Part shown: piece by piece, positions 1-6,939 of the stretch | Position numbering within the stretch: position 1 is the stretch's first letter | Layout of the letters: every line of letters starts with the position of its first letter | Assembly: GCA_030696455.1 (NCBI GenBank) | Contig: JAUYSH010000043.1 | Span: 1 to 64,000 of the forward strand | Length of the DNA: 64,000 nt | Source: Elusimicrobiota bacterium | GTDB taxonomy: Bacteria > Elusimicrobiota > Elusimicrobia > UBA1565 > UBA9628 | Direction of reading: 5' to 3' | Notes under the pieces: model-generated | What the model was told of the DNA's origin: nothing | Seen by the model: only the letters and a program-made list of their open reading frames with translations | The model's database searches: none | Position numbers and translations under genes: made by a program

Positions 1-784
1 AGTCCGCCTTCTTCCACAAAACCGGCTCCGTCCCCTCCGACAGCCGGGGCTGGGCCTCCGACTACTCCCGCTTCGCCGACGTCCTGCGCCCGGCCTCGGT
101 CGCCGACGACATCACCGTCGCCATCGAGTACCACTGCTCCCCGGTGGGCCGCTCCCGCATCGATGTCCTCTTAGCCGGCAGCGACGGCCGGAACGACAAC
201 GCCCTCATCATCGAGCTCAAGGCCTGGGACACGGCTTCCGCAGCCCCTTTCTAACGGCGTGTGGAAGGGGCACTTCCTCGCCTTATGGCTCGGTCGTCCC
301 CCATCGAGAACATGGTCCTCTCCCCCATCGGCGGCGGCACGGTCAAGCAGCACCCGAACCTGCAGGCGCGCCAGTATAAGGGCATGATCCTGCGCTTCAA
401 CCAGGACATCCTCGAGAAAGGCGTTCAGCTGCACCCGTCCGCCTACCTCTTCAATCTCTACCGGCGCGATCCCGAGCCGCTCGAGGACGCCCGCTATCAA
501 GACCTCCTCTCCGAGTCCCGGCTGTTCCTCGCCAACGACGCGGCCCCGCTCAAGGCCTACCTCGAGCGGCTGGTGCCCCGCAAGGCGAAGAACGACATCC
601 TCTTCCTTCTCGAGCACGGGAAATGGCGGCCGGCGGACGAGCTCATCAGCCGGGTGGGCAGCATGCTCGAGGGCAACGAGGAGTTCACTCTCATCGACGA
701 GCAGGACGAGGCCTTCCGCATCATCCGCCACCAGGTCCTCGGGTGAGGAGGACCGTTCCAAGCGCCATGTCTTCGTGGCGCCGA
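1..784 (+). pseudogene. Truncated DUF2075-type nuclease/helicase remnant (N-terminal part)
   Basis: The reading frame enters from outside the window (third frame). It encodes a PD-(D/E)xK-like domain with SRIDVLLAG followed by ALIIELKAWD, the usual N-terminal nuclease of DUF2075/Schlafen-like helicase proteins. The frame is kept through a 53-bp repeat insertion at 243-295, but the insertion brings a TAA stop at 252. After it the protein resumes (PIENMVLSPIGGG and on to MLEGNEEFTLIDEQDEAFR). A one-base shift near 746 then ends the frame just before the expected Walker A, and homology stops near 784. It is a broken gene without its ATPase. The next part of the family (Walker A region) reappears at about 5,790-5,910. 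Family assignment is from motif memory, not a search. Confidence 0.6.
243..295 (+). repeat. 53-bp stem-loop repeat, copy 1
   Basis: This segment matches 46103-46155 at 48 of 53 positions. It starts with a 7-bp stem (GCCCCTT paired with AAGGGGC, 15-nt loop) followed by a conserved tail ending GGCTCGGTC. Relative to copy 2 the second base pair of the stem is changed on both sides (C-G here, T-A there), a compensatory change. It sits inside the DUF2075 remnant without changing its frame but adds a stop codon. The host sequence reads naturally (DTAS then PIEN) if about 57 bp are removed, so it looks like an insertion. Confidence 0.65.
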
Positions 785-816
785 TTTAGTGTTTCGCCGC
801 CGCCTCTAGATCAACT

Positions 817-835
817 GCTGCACGAACGGTGCAGC
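817..835 (-). terminator. Hairpin downstream of the HigBA-type pair
   Basis: Arms GCTGCAC and GTGCAGC with a 5-nt loop lie 9 bases beyond the antitoxin stop codon on the minus strand. There is no clear T-run, so a rho-independent terminator is possible but not certain. Confidence 0.35.
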
Positions 836-843
836 GACGCAGC

Positions 844-1143
844 TCAAGGGGTGACGATCCGTATCTGGAGGCTGCCCTTCAACGCCCGCGCGATCCGGTC
901 AAGCGTCACCAGCGTCAGATTCTGCCCTCCCTGCTCGATGCGCGAGACCGTCTGCTGCTTCGACTTGATGCGCCGCGCGAGCTCCCCCTGCGTCATCTTC
1001 GCGGCCTCCCGCGCCTTCGTGATCTCGAACGCGACCTTCATCTCGATCTCCGCGTCGGCGTAAAGCTGCCGGAACTCCGGATCCTTCATCTCCACGGCCA
1101 GAAACTCTTCCAGCGTCGTTCCTCGTTTCACGCGTTTCTTCAT
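844..1143 (-). CDS. higA: HigA-like XRE-family antitoxin
   Basis: A 99-residue protein with a C-terminal helix-turn-helix of the Cro/CI (XRE) type: MTQGELARRIKSKQQTVSRI at about residues 54-73 and a following recognition-helix region. It would bind and neutralise the toxin encoded just upstream and repress the shared promoter. The start was set at MKKRVKRG because its ATG overlaps the toxin stop as ATGA (1140-1143), the usual arrangement of translational coupling; an upstream ATG at 1170 would overlap the toxin by 31 bases. Toxin-before-antitoxin order is typical of HigBA. The palindrome at 1510-1531 is the likely operator. Confidence 0.85.
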   Translation of the reverse strand: MKKRVKRGTTLEEFLAVEMKDPEFRQLYADAEIEMKVAFEITKAREAAKMTQGELARRIKSKQQTVSRIEQGGQNLTLVTLDRIARALKGSLQIRIVTP

Positions 1144-1496
1144 ATCCCCTCTGTGCGTCTTTGGATCCACTCCGCTCTTCGGCGACGGGCGCGCGTCAAT
1201 TCCTCGGGCGGCACCTTGTCCTCGTTCTTCAAAAACGCGCTCGTGACGACGATAATGGTCCTTTCATGAAAAAAATACAGGACCCGGTGTTGATGTCCCT
1301 CAGCCGGCACCCGCAGCTCGTATATATCGTTTCCAAGGTAATCGACCATCGGCCTGCGCGCCCAATGCCCCAACTCCTTCAGGCACTCCAACGCGAACCC
1401 GATCTTCGCCTTATGCGCCTTAACCTGCGCCCGGATGTAGTCCAACGCGGGCTCGTCTCCTCGCGTCGTGCGGTAAAACTCCAACCGATACCCCAT
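1140..1496 (-). CDS. higB: HigB/RelE-superfamily toxin (phage Gp49-like, DUF891)
   Basis: A 118-residue protein of the Gp49-like/HigB family. Family features are the opening YRLEFYRTTRGDEPALDYI, the central ELRVPAEGHQHRVLYFFH strand region and the C-terminal ERTIIVVTSAFLKNEDKVP segment. Members are ribosome-associated mRNA endonucleases that are blocked by the partner antitoxin. Length is normal for the family. The ATG at 1496 is preceded by a strong AGGAGGG site 6-12 bases upstream. The gene is first in a two-gene operon with the XRE antitoxin and lies in a region full of other accessory genes, next to an insertion sequence. Confidence 0.85.
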   Translation of the reverse strand: MGYRLEFYRTTRGDEPALDYIRAQVKAHKAKIGFALECLKELGHWARRPMVDYLGNDIYELRVPAEGHQHRVLYFFHERTIIVVTSAFLKNEDKVPPEELTRARRRRAEWIQRRTEGI

Positions 1497-1509
1497 GCGG
1501 CCCTCCTAG

Positions 1510-1531
1510 TATACAGCGTATACGCTGTATA
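1510..1531. promoter_or_regulatory. 22-bp perfect palindrome, likely HigA operator
   Basis: Two 11-base arms (TATACAGCGTA and its exact complement) meet with no spacer, 13 bases upstream of the toxin start. Position and symmetry suit autoregulation by the HTH antitoxin dimer. TATAC/GTATA within it could also serve as a -10-like element. Function is inferred. Confidence 0.6.
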
Positions 1532-1581
1532 TTCAAGGCCCGCCCCGCGGCCTCACTTACCATACGATTGATATGGACGAA

Positions 1582-1862
1582 AAGTTCCATCCCCCAGTCC
1601 GATTTTCACGCCATTTTCCAGGTCCGTCCCTGGAGAATTTAGAACCCGTAAGCAAGGCGTTTGTCGACGGTGAATCAAACTGATATTCGCGGATCGCAAC
1701 CGCTAAAAGCGGATGCCAGAACGCATGATTGTGATTCGTCGGGAGCTGCCTCGATCTGAGCACGTGCGTCATGGGTTTAGCCATTGCACACAATCGTAAC
1801 GAGGGTTCTCCGTACCGTTGCCCTGCTTCCGGGATCAAAATCCTCCAAGCGTCGTTTTATTT
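1582..1862 (-). other. Non-coding 3' region of the IS110 element, candidate bridge RNA
   Basis: No credible gene is seen in these 281 bases. Read on the minus strand (transposase sense) they contain several small hairpins, for example CCGCttttaGCGG and CCAGG/CCTGG. In IS1111-type elements the structured RNA that guides target choice is encoded downstream of the transposase, so this is where it would be expected. The RNA itself is an inference; no target- or donor-binding loop was assigned. Confidence 0.35.
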
Positions 1863-2954
1863 TTAACCCTGCACCGTTCGAGCGATCGACCAGGCAAACG
1901 CGGCTAATTCCCGCGCCACCGCCACGACGGCGACCCCGTGATGTTTGCCCCTGCCGGTCATCCGCCAAAACTTGCGATGCAGCCGGTCCTGCGCAGTCTT
2001 GGCGATCTTCACGATCTCCTCCGGGCAACCCTCCCGGCGTTTGGCGACCGCCGCACTCGTGCCGGCGTGACGGCTGCTCCAGGCGGCTTCAACCAGCACT
2101 CGGCGAATGTGCGCGTTGCCGGCCCGGGTGATGCTTCCCCGGCGGATGCGATTGCCGCTGCTGTGTTCCGAGCTCACCACCCCGACGTAGCTCATGAACT
2201 GCCGCGCCTTTCTAAAACGTCTGAAATCCTGAGCCTCGACGATCAAAGTCACGGCGCTCAGCGTCCCGATTCCCTTCAGGCACATCAACGCCCGTACCAG
2301 TTCCTTGTATTGGGGCTGCTGCGCCAGATCCTCGACCTGCGCATTCAACACTTTCAGTCGACCCAGCACCTCATCGTAGGCGCGCAGGTAGCCCACAAAC
2401 GACTGCTGAAGATTGGGCCATTCGAATTTCTGTCCGCGCAGCCACTGCTCATGCTTCTGGGTCCACGCTCCCGCCTCGCGGAAGATCCGCCCCTGCCTCA
2501 GCAGGAATTTCACCAGCCGGTGCCGCGCCCGCTGCAGGTCTTCGACCGCATCCTCGCGAATGCGCACAAGATCACGCGCCGCTTCCTCCTCGCACGTCGG
2601 CACCCGGATCGCCGTCAGTTCGCCTGCGCGATGCAGACGGGCCAGTTTCTCGGCGTCACGCGCGTCGGCCTTGACCCGGTCGCCGGGCCTGACCGGCGTC
2701 AACGCCGGCGCGATCACCGTGCAGGCATGCCCGAGCTTCGTGATGTGCCGATGCGCGTCGTAGCCGCACGGACCCGCTTCGTAAACGAATTCAGCCGGAC
2801 CCGTCGCCGTCGATTGGAGCACCAGCTTCTCAAGCGCCTTAGGCGTATTTTGAATGGTCAACCTGCGTGTCACCGCGTCAGCGCCGGCCGGCAGCACCGC
2901 CGCGACAATGGTCTCTTTGTGCACATCCAGGCCGACGATGGTTATAATGTTCAT
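1863..2954 (-). CDS. IS110-family transposase (DEDD recombinase)
   Basis: A full-length 363-residue protein. The N-terminal RuvC-like domain carries the DEDD set: Asp10 in IVGLDVHK, Glu59 in FVYEAG, Asp97 and Asp100 in VKADARDAEK. The C-terminal Transposase_20 domain includes LKGIGTLSAVTL (helix-hairpin-helix-like), FMSYVGVVSSEHSSGNRIRR with the candidate nucleophile Ser, and ITRAGNAHIRRVLVEAAW. These enzymes excise and insert a circular element, guided by an RNA from the element in characterised members. No frameshift is seen, so it may be active. The leader hairpin at 2955-3038 covers its ribosome-binding site. Confidence 0.92.
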   Translation of the reverse strand: MNIITIVGLDVHKETIVAAVLPAGADAVTRRLTIQNTPKALEKLVLQSTATGPAEFVYEAGPCGYDAHRHITKLGHACTVIAPALTPVRPGDRVKADARDAEKLARLHRAGELTAIRVPTCEEEAARDLVRIREDAVEDLQRARHRLVKFLLRQGRIFREAGAWTQKHEQWLRGQKFEWPNLQQSFVGYLRAYDEVLGRLKVLNAQVEDLAQQPQYKELVRALMCLKGIGTLSAVTLIVEAQDFRRFRKARQFMSYVGVVSSEHSSGNRIRRGSITRAGNAHIRRVLVEAAWSSRHAGTSAAVAKRREGCPEEIVKIAKTAQDRLHRKFWRMTGRGKHHGVAVVAVARELAAFAWSIARTVQG

Positions 2955-3038
2955 GAACCGACACCTCCCGTGTTATTTGCGGATAGGCTCCTCCCGGAGC
3001 AACCCGCGATTTTAATATCTACGTGGGGGTGTCGGTTC
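2955..3038 (-). promoter_or_regulatory. Leader stem hiding the transposase ribosome-binding site
   Basis: On the minus strand GAACCGACACC (3038-3028) pairs perfectly with GGTGTCGGTTC (2965-2955), which ends directly before the ATG. The Shine-Dalgarno GGGAGGT lies in the 3' arm and opposes CACCCCC in the 5' arm. A smaller hairpin (GCTCC/GGAGC) sits in the loop. Folding would occlude translation start, a plausible brake on transposition. Confidence 0.5.
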
Positions 3039-3113
3039 GTCCATTCTATCTGACCCCCCTAAAAAGTTGCATGCGCCGGGAGCGGGAACCTCGTTTGGCG
3101 GGAGGGCGCGGAG

Positions 3114-4952
3114 CTAAAGCGCGTCGAGAGACTTCATGGCGGCCCGCATCTTGCTCACGAAGGGTGACTCCGCGCCGTGCGTCATCACGAGCTCATGGGT
3201 CGCCCGCGTCATGGCGACATACAGCAGCTTTGCCTCGTCGCCCGGCTCCTCGCTGTGCGCGAAAGGCGCGCCGACGCCGGGGATGCACACCAGCGGGAAC
3301 TCGAGGCCTTTGCTGGCGTGCATGGTCACGACCGCCACGCCGTTCTGGCCCGGCACGAAGGCATGCGTCGCATCCGGCATCTGGAACGGGACCCCCTTCC
3401 GGGAGAACGCCCGACCTACCTCCGCGCCGATGCCCCGGTGGCGGCAGATCACGGCCATGTCGCTCCACGGGGTGCCGTCCTTATTGGCCTCATAAAGAAG
3501 GCCGGCGAAGTAGTCGGCTTCGGCCTGAAGGGTCGGGAACTCGATGAGAAGCGGCTTGGGGCCGCGCCGGCCGGCGCTCATCGGCTGGACGGTCGGGGCG
3601 AACTCCTCCTCCTCGTCTTTGGGAGACAGAAGCTCGTCCGCGAAGGCCCGCGCGACCGCGAGAATCTCCCGCGTGTTCCGGTAATTCAGCTTCAGGATCG
3701 TCGTGCGTCCTTTCGCCTGGACGCCGACGCTGGAGAATGAGAACCTAAGCTTCTTCTTGCCGCCGTAGATCGACTGGGCATCGTCATAGAGAACAAGCAA
3801 GGAGTTGCTGTTCGGGTGGATCATCTGGACGACGAGCTTGAACCACTCCGGCTTGAAGTCATGACCCTCGTCGATGAGCACCGCGTCGTACTGCGCGGCG
3901 GGGATCAGGTTTTTGCCGACGGAATGAATCACCTTATCCACCATCGCCGCAAAAAAGGCGTCCATATCAGTATTCGGCGGGGGCAGGCCCGCGTTATAGG
4001 TCTGCAGTTGTCGCCGGCACCAGGCGTGGAAGCTCACGACGGTGACCTTATTCTGCAGCCCTCTGGCGGCCATCATGCCGCCGAGTTTGGCCGCCAACGC
4101 CTTGTTGTAGCAGAGCACAAGGATCGGCCGCGAGCACGCCTTGGCCAGGTGCTCGGCGCGAAAGCCCAGGATCAAGGTCTTCCCCGAGCCGGCGACACCG
4201 TGGATGACCCGGTGACCCTCACCGAGGCTTCGCGCCAGCTGTTCCTGCTGAAGGTCCATGACCCGAATAAGGTCCGGAATCTCGACAACCTTCTGCGTGA
4301 AATCCTCGAACAGACTTGTTTGGGCGGGAATCCGGATTTCCGGGAACATGTGCCAGCGGATCCGGTCGATCTGAGGCAAAGAAAGCTTGATAGCGAACCG
4401 GACCGGGAACATGTCCCACAGGCGCTTCTGGAAGGCCTCAGGATCGACCGTCTCCGTCATCTCGTCCTGGCAGATGACCAAGTGGGAGGGGATCGCCTCC
4501 CCGAGCCGGTTATCTTCGAACTGCTTCCGGGTTATGCTCGTCAAGACGACGCCATGGCCATAGGGAAAAAGAGGCTTCCCCCGGTGTGGTCCGTCGCGCA
4601 ATACCAATTGCGGGTCCTGCTCCATCCGATTGGTGACGGCAAACATATACTGACGAGCTTGCTCGATAGGATTGGGGACTTGCTTGACGGTCCCGGAGGG
4701 GCAGATAACGACATTACTCTTGTCGATGCTCTGGATCGTGGAAATCTTCCAGTCCTTCACCTCGAGGACCAAAAGGCCGCGGCCGGGATGGAAGATGACG
4801 AAATCCGGATGGAGGGTCCGGTGGCCTATGGAAACGTCATACCAGCACAGGTAATCGTCTTCGAGCTTGTCTTCCAGGCGCTGGGCGAGGCGCCGTTCTC
4901 CCGCCTGCATGCGGGGGCCGCATGCGCCGATAGCTGGTATTAAAGTCGCCAT
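3114..4952 (-). CDS. NERD nuclease domain fused to UvrD-like superfamily 1 helicase
   Basis: A 612-residue two-domain protein. Residues 1-130 form a NERD nuclease-like domain with HPDFVIFHPGRGLLVLEVKDW (Asp50, Glu64, Lys66, a PD-ExK arrangement). Residues from about 235 form an SF1 helicase: Walker A GVAGSGKT (252-259), DEGHD as motif II, NYRNT for motif IV, VVTMHASKGLEFP and LLYVAMTRATHELV as motifs V and VI. Such fusions are thought to process foreign or damaged DNA and are common in defence regions. It follows the DUF2726 gene by 16 bases and is probably cotranscribed with it. The start ATG at 4952 keeps the NERD domain whole. Confidence 0.85.
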   Translation of the reverse strand: MATLIPAIGACGPRMQAGERRLAQRLEDKLEDDYLCWYDVSIGHRTLHPDFVIFHPGRGLLVLEVKDWKISTIQSIDKSNVVICPSGTVKQVPNPIEQARQYMFAVTNRMEQDPQLVLRDGPHRGKPLFPYGHGVVLTSITRKQFEDNRLGEAIPSHLVICQDEMTETVDPEAFQKRLWDMFPVRFAIKLSLPQIDRIRWHMFPEIRIPAQTSLFEDFTQKVVEIPDLIRVMDLQQEQLARSLGEGHRVIHGVAGSGKTLILGFRAEHLAKACSRPILVLCYNKALAAKLGGMMAARGLQNKVTVVSFHAWCRRQLQTYNAGLPPPNTDMDAFFAAMVDKVIHSVGKNLIPAAQYDAVLIDEGHDFKPEWFKLVVQMIHPNSNSLLVLYDDAQSIYGGKKKLRFSFSSVGVQAKGRTTILKLNYRNTREILAVARAFADELLSPKDEEEEFAPTVQPMSAGRRGPKPLLIEFPTLQAEADYFAGLLYEANKDGTPWSDMAVICRHRGIGAEVGRAFSRKGVPFQMPDATHAFVPGQNGVAVVTMHASKGLEFPLVCIPGVGAPFAHSEEPGDEAKLLYVAMTRATHELVMTHGAESPFVSKMRAAMKSLDAL

Positions 4953-4968
4953 AGGGTCGCTTAGCCGC

Positions 4969-5634
4969 CTAAGTCGGGCGCGGAGCCCAACGGCTCACCT
5001 GCTCCCCGTCCGACCCTTCTTTTAGGCCAAGAACGTCCCAGCGAATCTTTGCGGCGTCCGGCTTTCGGGAAACATGCCAACGGATGGTTTTCAGGCCGGC
5101 CTCTTTTAACATCTCATCTCGTTTGGCGTCTTTCGCGGGATCACGATGGCTGGAGTCGTCGAGCTCGATCACCGCGACGATGTCGAAGTTCTGGCTGCAC
5201 ACCATGAAGTCCGCGACCTTCTGCTTCATCATCGCCATGGTCCCGAAATTCTCCTTGCGATCCCCTCCCTCGGTGTAGAGAAATTGGCTGCAGGCGACCT
5301 GGGACAAGACGATGTGGTCGGGTAGGGCCTTAACAAGGCGGCGAAACAGTTCTTGCTCGGCCTCGGTGAGCGGCGACTGCTTCGAATGAAAGCGCGCTGA
5401 TCTTTCAGGTCCCGCCAGGAATCGATCGCGAAACGATTCGACCCTGCCCCCAACGAAGGCCAGGAACTTCAACTTCGCATAGAGCACGAGCACCGCACCG
5501 GCGACACCAATCAACGCAAAAACAAGGACCACCGATAGAAGGGAGAACACCGAAGGGACTACCGACTTCGCCGGCTTCGTTGGGGCCTGCTTTTGAGTGG
5601 AGGACTGCTGAAAGAAAGGGGTAAATCTGGCCAT
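4969..5634 (-). CDS. Membrane-anchored DUF2726 protein (PD-ExK-like)
   Basis: A 221-residue protein with one transmembrane segment (VPSVFSLLSVVLVFALIGVA and on, about residues 26-52) and a C-terminal DUF2726 domain: LTEAEQELFRRLVKALPDH, then KVADFMVCSQ, IVAVIELDDSSH and AGLKTIRWHV. DUF2726 belongs to the restriction-endonuclease-like fold; the D(F)...ELD pattern is the likely active-site region. The domain would face the cytoplasm if the N-terminus is outside or looped. It lies immediately upstream of the NERD-helicase gene. Substrate unknown. The start is the first ATG that gives the complete membrane segment. Confidence 0.7.
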   Translation of the reverse strand: MARFTPFFQQSSTQKQAPTKPAKSVVPSVFSLLSVVLVFALIGVAGAVLVLYAKLKFLAFVGGRVESFRDRFLAGPERSARFHSKQSPLTEAEQELFRRLVKALPDHIVLSQVACSQFLYTEGGDRKENFGTMAMMKQKVADFMVCSQNFDIVAVIELDDSSHRDPAKDAKRDEMLKEAGLKTIRWHVSRKPDAAKIRWDVLGLKEGSDGEQVSRWAPRPT

Positions 5635-5739
5635 CCCATTTGCCGCCTGGACACGGAGTATCTTCAGGGAAGCCTATCATTACACACGCACAGAATCCCA
5701 TGACGTCCTCCCGGGCATTCGCGACGAGGACTCTGTGAT

Positions 5740-5910
5740 CCTTCTTCGCTATCGTATCCATCCGCAGCATCCGCCAACAGCCCTCGACGAAGAGGTCCAA
5801 GCGCGACGTCTTCGTGGTCGAGGGTGGCGCCGGCCACGGGCAAGTCCGTCATCGCGGTGCGTTTGCTGGCCGAGACTCTGATGAAGAAGCGCGATGGCGT
5901 TCTTCGTGGC
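5740..5910 (+). pseudogene. DUF2075 Walker A fragment (decayed)
   Basis: A short stretch reads KRDVFVVEGGAG, then after a one-base insertion TGKSVIAVRLLAETLMKKRD. This is the Walker A segment expected to follow the truncated DUF2075 protein at 1-784. The sequence at 5796-5817 matches 757-778 at 20 of 22 bases, so the same gene position occurs on both sides of the 0.78-5.8 kb block. The fragment ends at the attC-like site at 5911. From 5635 to about 5740 no gene is seen. Confidence 0.5.
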
Positions 5911-5967
5911 GCCGAACGCTTAGCAGAGCGGCGGGCGCAGCCCGGCCGCTCAAGCGTCTGGTTCGGC
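5911..5967 (-). other. attC-like recombination site, downstream end of the cassette
   Basis: On the minus strand the site opens with GCCGAAC and closes with GTTCGGC, exact complements corresponding to R'' and R' boxes. Inside are ACGCTT/AAGCGT and AGCGG/CCGCT arms with unpaired extra bases on one side, then a GGGC/GCCC tip. This is the imperfect palindrome of integron attC sites, with the crossover G/TT at 5917/5916. The stop codon of the preceding gene (5950-5952) lies inside the site, as usual in gene cassettes. The fourth box base is G/C rather than the consensus pyrimidine/purine. Confidence 0.65.
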
Positions 5968-6795
5968 AGGCCGTCTATCGGGATGTGCTTGCCAATAATC
6001 TTCGAGCGCCCCAAACCCCGCCGGCACATGTAGCCAGCCGTTATCTTCGGGAGTGAATGCAAAGTCAGCATACTCTTCAGGCTCTGCGGGCTGCGGGGTT
6101 GTCTTACCCAAGTACCCGTAGAACAGGTGATTAATCTTGCAACCCGACACATGCCCTCTTAGCTCGTGCCAGCGAGCATCCTCATCATAGCCCTCTTCGC
6201 TAAGAGAGCTACGCTCAAAACCCCACACTTCGCATTCAGCTTGAAGTACGCCGCGCCCCATCGCAGTGAAATGCTCCTTAGTGAAGTACTGTTGCGGATC
6301 AATTTCGGACCCAAGAACCACATAGCAATCGAGAACGATTTCCAGCAAGGTCACAAAATGCTGTCGGCACACTGAAACAATATCTTGATGCTCTAATGCC
6401 GGGATTCCGAGTCGATCATCAAAGAAATACTCCGCTTTATCCCCATGGAAAGTGCCGCCGCGGATAGGATAAGGACCGCCGTGAACGTGGTCGTTTCGCA
6501 AATCAAGAAGATATTTGGCAACGGGATCACTTTGCAGGCGCTCTCTATGCGACAGATACCAGGACTCAAAATTAGGGATGTCCTTGAATTGCTGTAGCGC
6601 AAGTGTTGTCGTTCTAGAAGCCGAGAGATACGCGCTCAAGTAGCATTGAAACGCGAATATATCCGTGCCCGCTTTGGCCATAGCGGCGAGAAAGAGCTCG
6701 GCTTCGGCCGTCTTGTGGTCGACTGTATCGAAGGTGTGTTCCATATAGACGGAGATATTTTGGCACATCCACAGCGCCAGCCTGTCCTTCGGCAT
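5950..6795 (-). CDS. Cassette-borne protein with HEPN-like RNDHVH motif
   Basis: A 281-residue, mostly helical soluble protein of unknown function. LLDLRNDHVHGG (about residue 100) fits the R-x4-H signature of HEPN RNases and is preceded by long helices, which suggests but does not prove an RNA-cleaving or nucleotidyl-transfer role. Base composition is lower in GC than the flanks. The gene fills the space between two attC-like sites and its end lies inside one of them, so it is a classic one-gene integron cassette. An ATG at 6801 would straddle the crossover point; the ATG at 6795 (MPKDRLAL) lies just inside the cassette and is preferred. Confidence 0.6.
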   Translation of the reverse strand: MPKDRLALWMCQNISVYMEHTFDTVDHKTAEAELFLAAMAKAGTDIFAFQCYLSAYLSASRTTTLALQQFKDIPNFESWYLSHRERLQSDPVAKYLLDLRNDHVHGGPYPIRGGTFHGDKAEYFFDDRLGIPALEHQDIVSVCRQHFVTLLEIVLDCYVVLGSEIDPQQYFTKEHFTAMGRGVLQAECEVWGFERSSLSEEGYDEDARWHELRGHVSGCKINHLFYGYLGKTTPQPAEPEEYADFAFTPEDNGWLHVPAGFGALEDYWQAHPDRRPAEPDA

Positions 6796-6848
6796 GAACA
6801 TACGAGCTGAGCGGCGTGCAAAGCCCGGCCGCTCTAGCGCGGTTCGGT
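6791..6848 (-). other. attC-like site at the upstream end of the cassette
   Basis: On the minus strand the boxes are ACCGAAC (R'') and GTTCATG (R', joining the next cassette), separated by GCTAGAGCGG and CCGCTCAGC arms and a CCGGGC/GC-rich tip. About 26 bases match the site at 5911-5967, including GAGCGGCCGGGCT. The two sites are in the same orientation and define an 882-bp cassette (5917-6798). R' does not match its own R'' fully, which is normal because those bases belong to the following cassette. Confidence 0.6.
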
Positions 6849-6939
6849 GTCGATAGCTTCCCGCTTTCTAGGACTTTCTGGGCCTTGTGGCGGAATCTTC
6901 TTTTCGATCCAACGGGCCCAAATTCAATAGAATCCAGAT

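Larger units (their letters stand above)
1573..3044 (-). mobile_element. IS110-family insertion sequence (IS1111-like layout)
   Basis: A complete DEDD transposase gene is flanked by a short inverted repeat: ATGGACGAA at 1573-1581 and its complement at 3036-3044. Such repeats lying slightly inside the ends are typical of the IS1111 subgroup. About 280 non-coding bases follow the transposase gene and about 90 precede it. True ends should lie a few bases to tens of bases outside the given limits; IS110 elements lack terminal inverted repeats and often lack target duplications, so the exact edges cannot be read from one copy. Confidence 0.65.

Noticed and set aside
817-835. A third attC site after the HigBA genes
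   Set aside because: The hairpin GCTGCAC/GTGCAGC lacks flanking R''/R' boxes with AAC and GTT, so there is no support for a second cassette.
844-1270. Plus-strand frames across the HigBA genes
   Set aside because: They are antisense to a toxin-antitoxin pair with proper start sites, overlap and operator.
5664-6152. 162-codon minus-strand frame across the DUF2075 fragment and attC site
   Set aside because: No protein-like composition, and it runs through the attC-like site and a decayed gene in the other direction.
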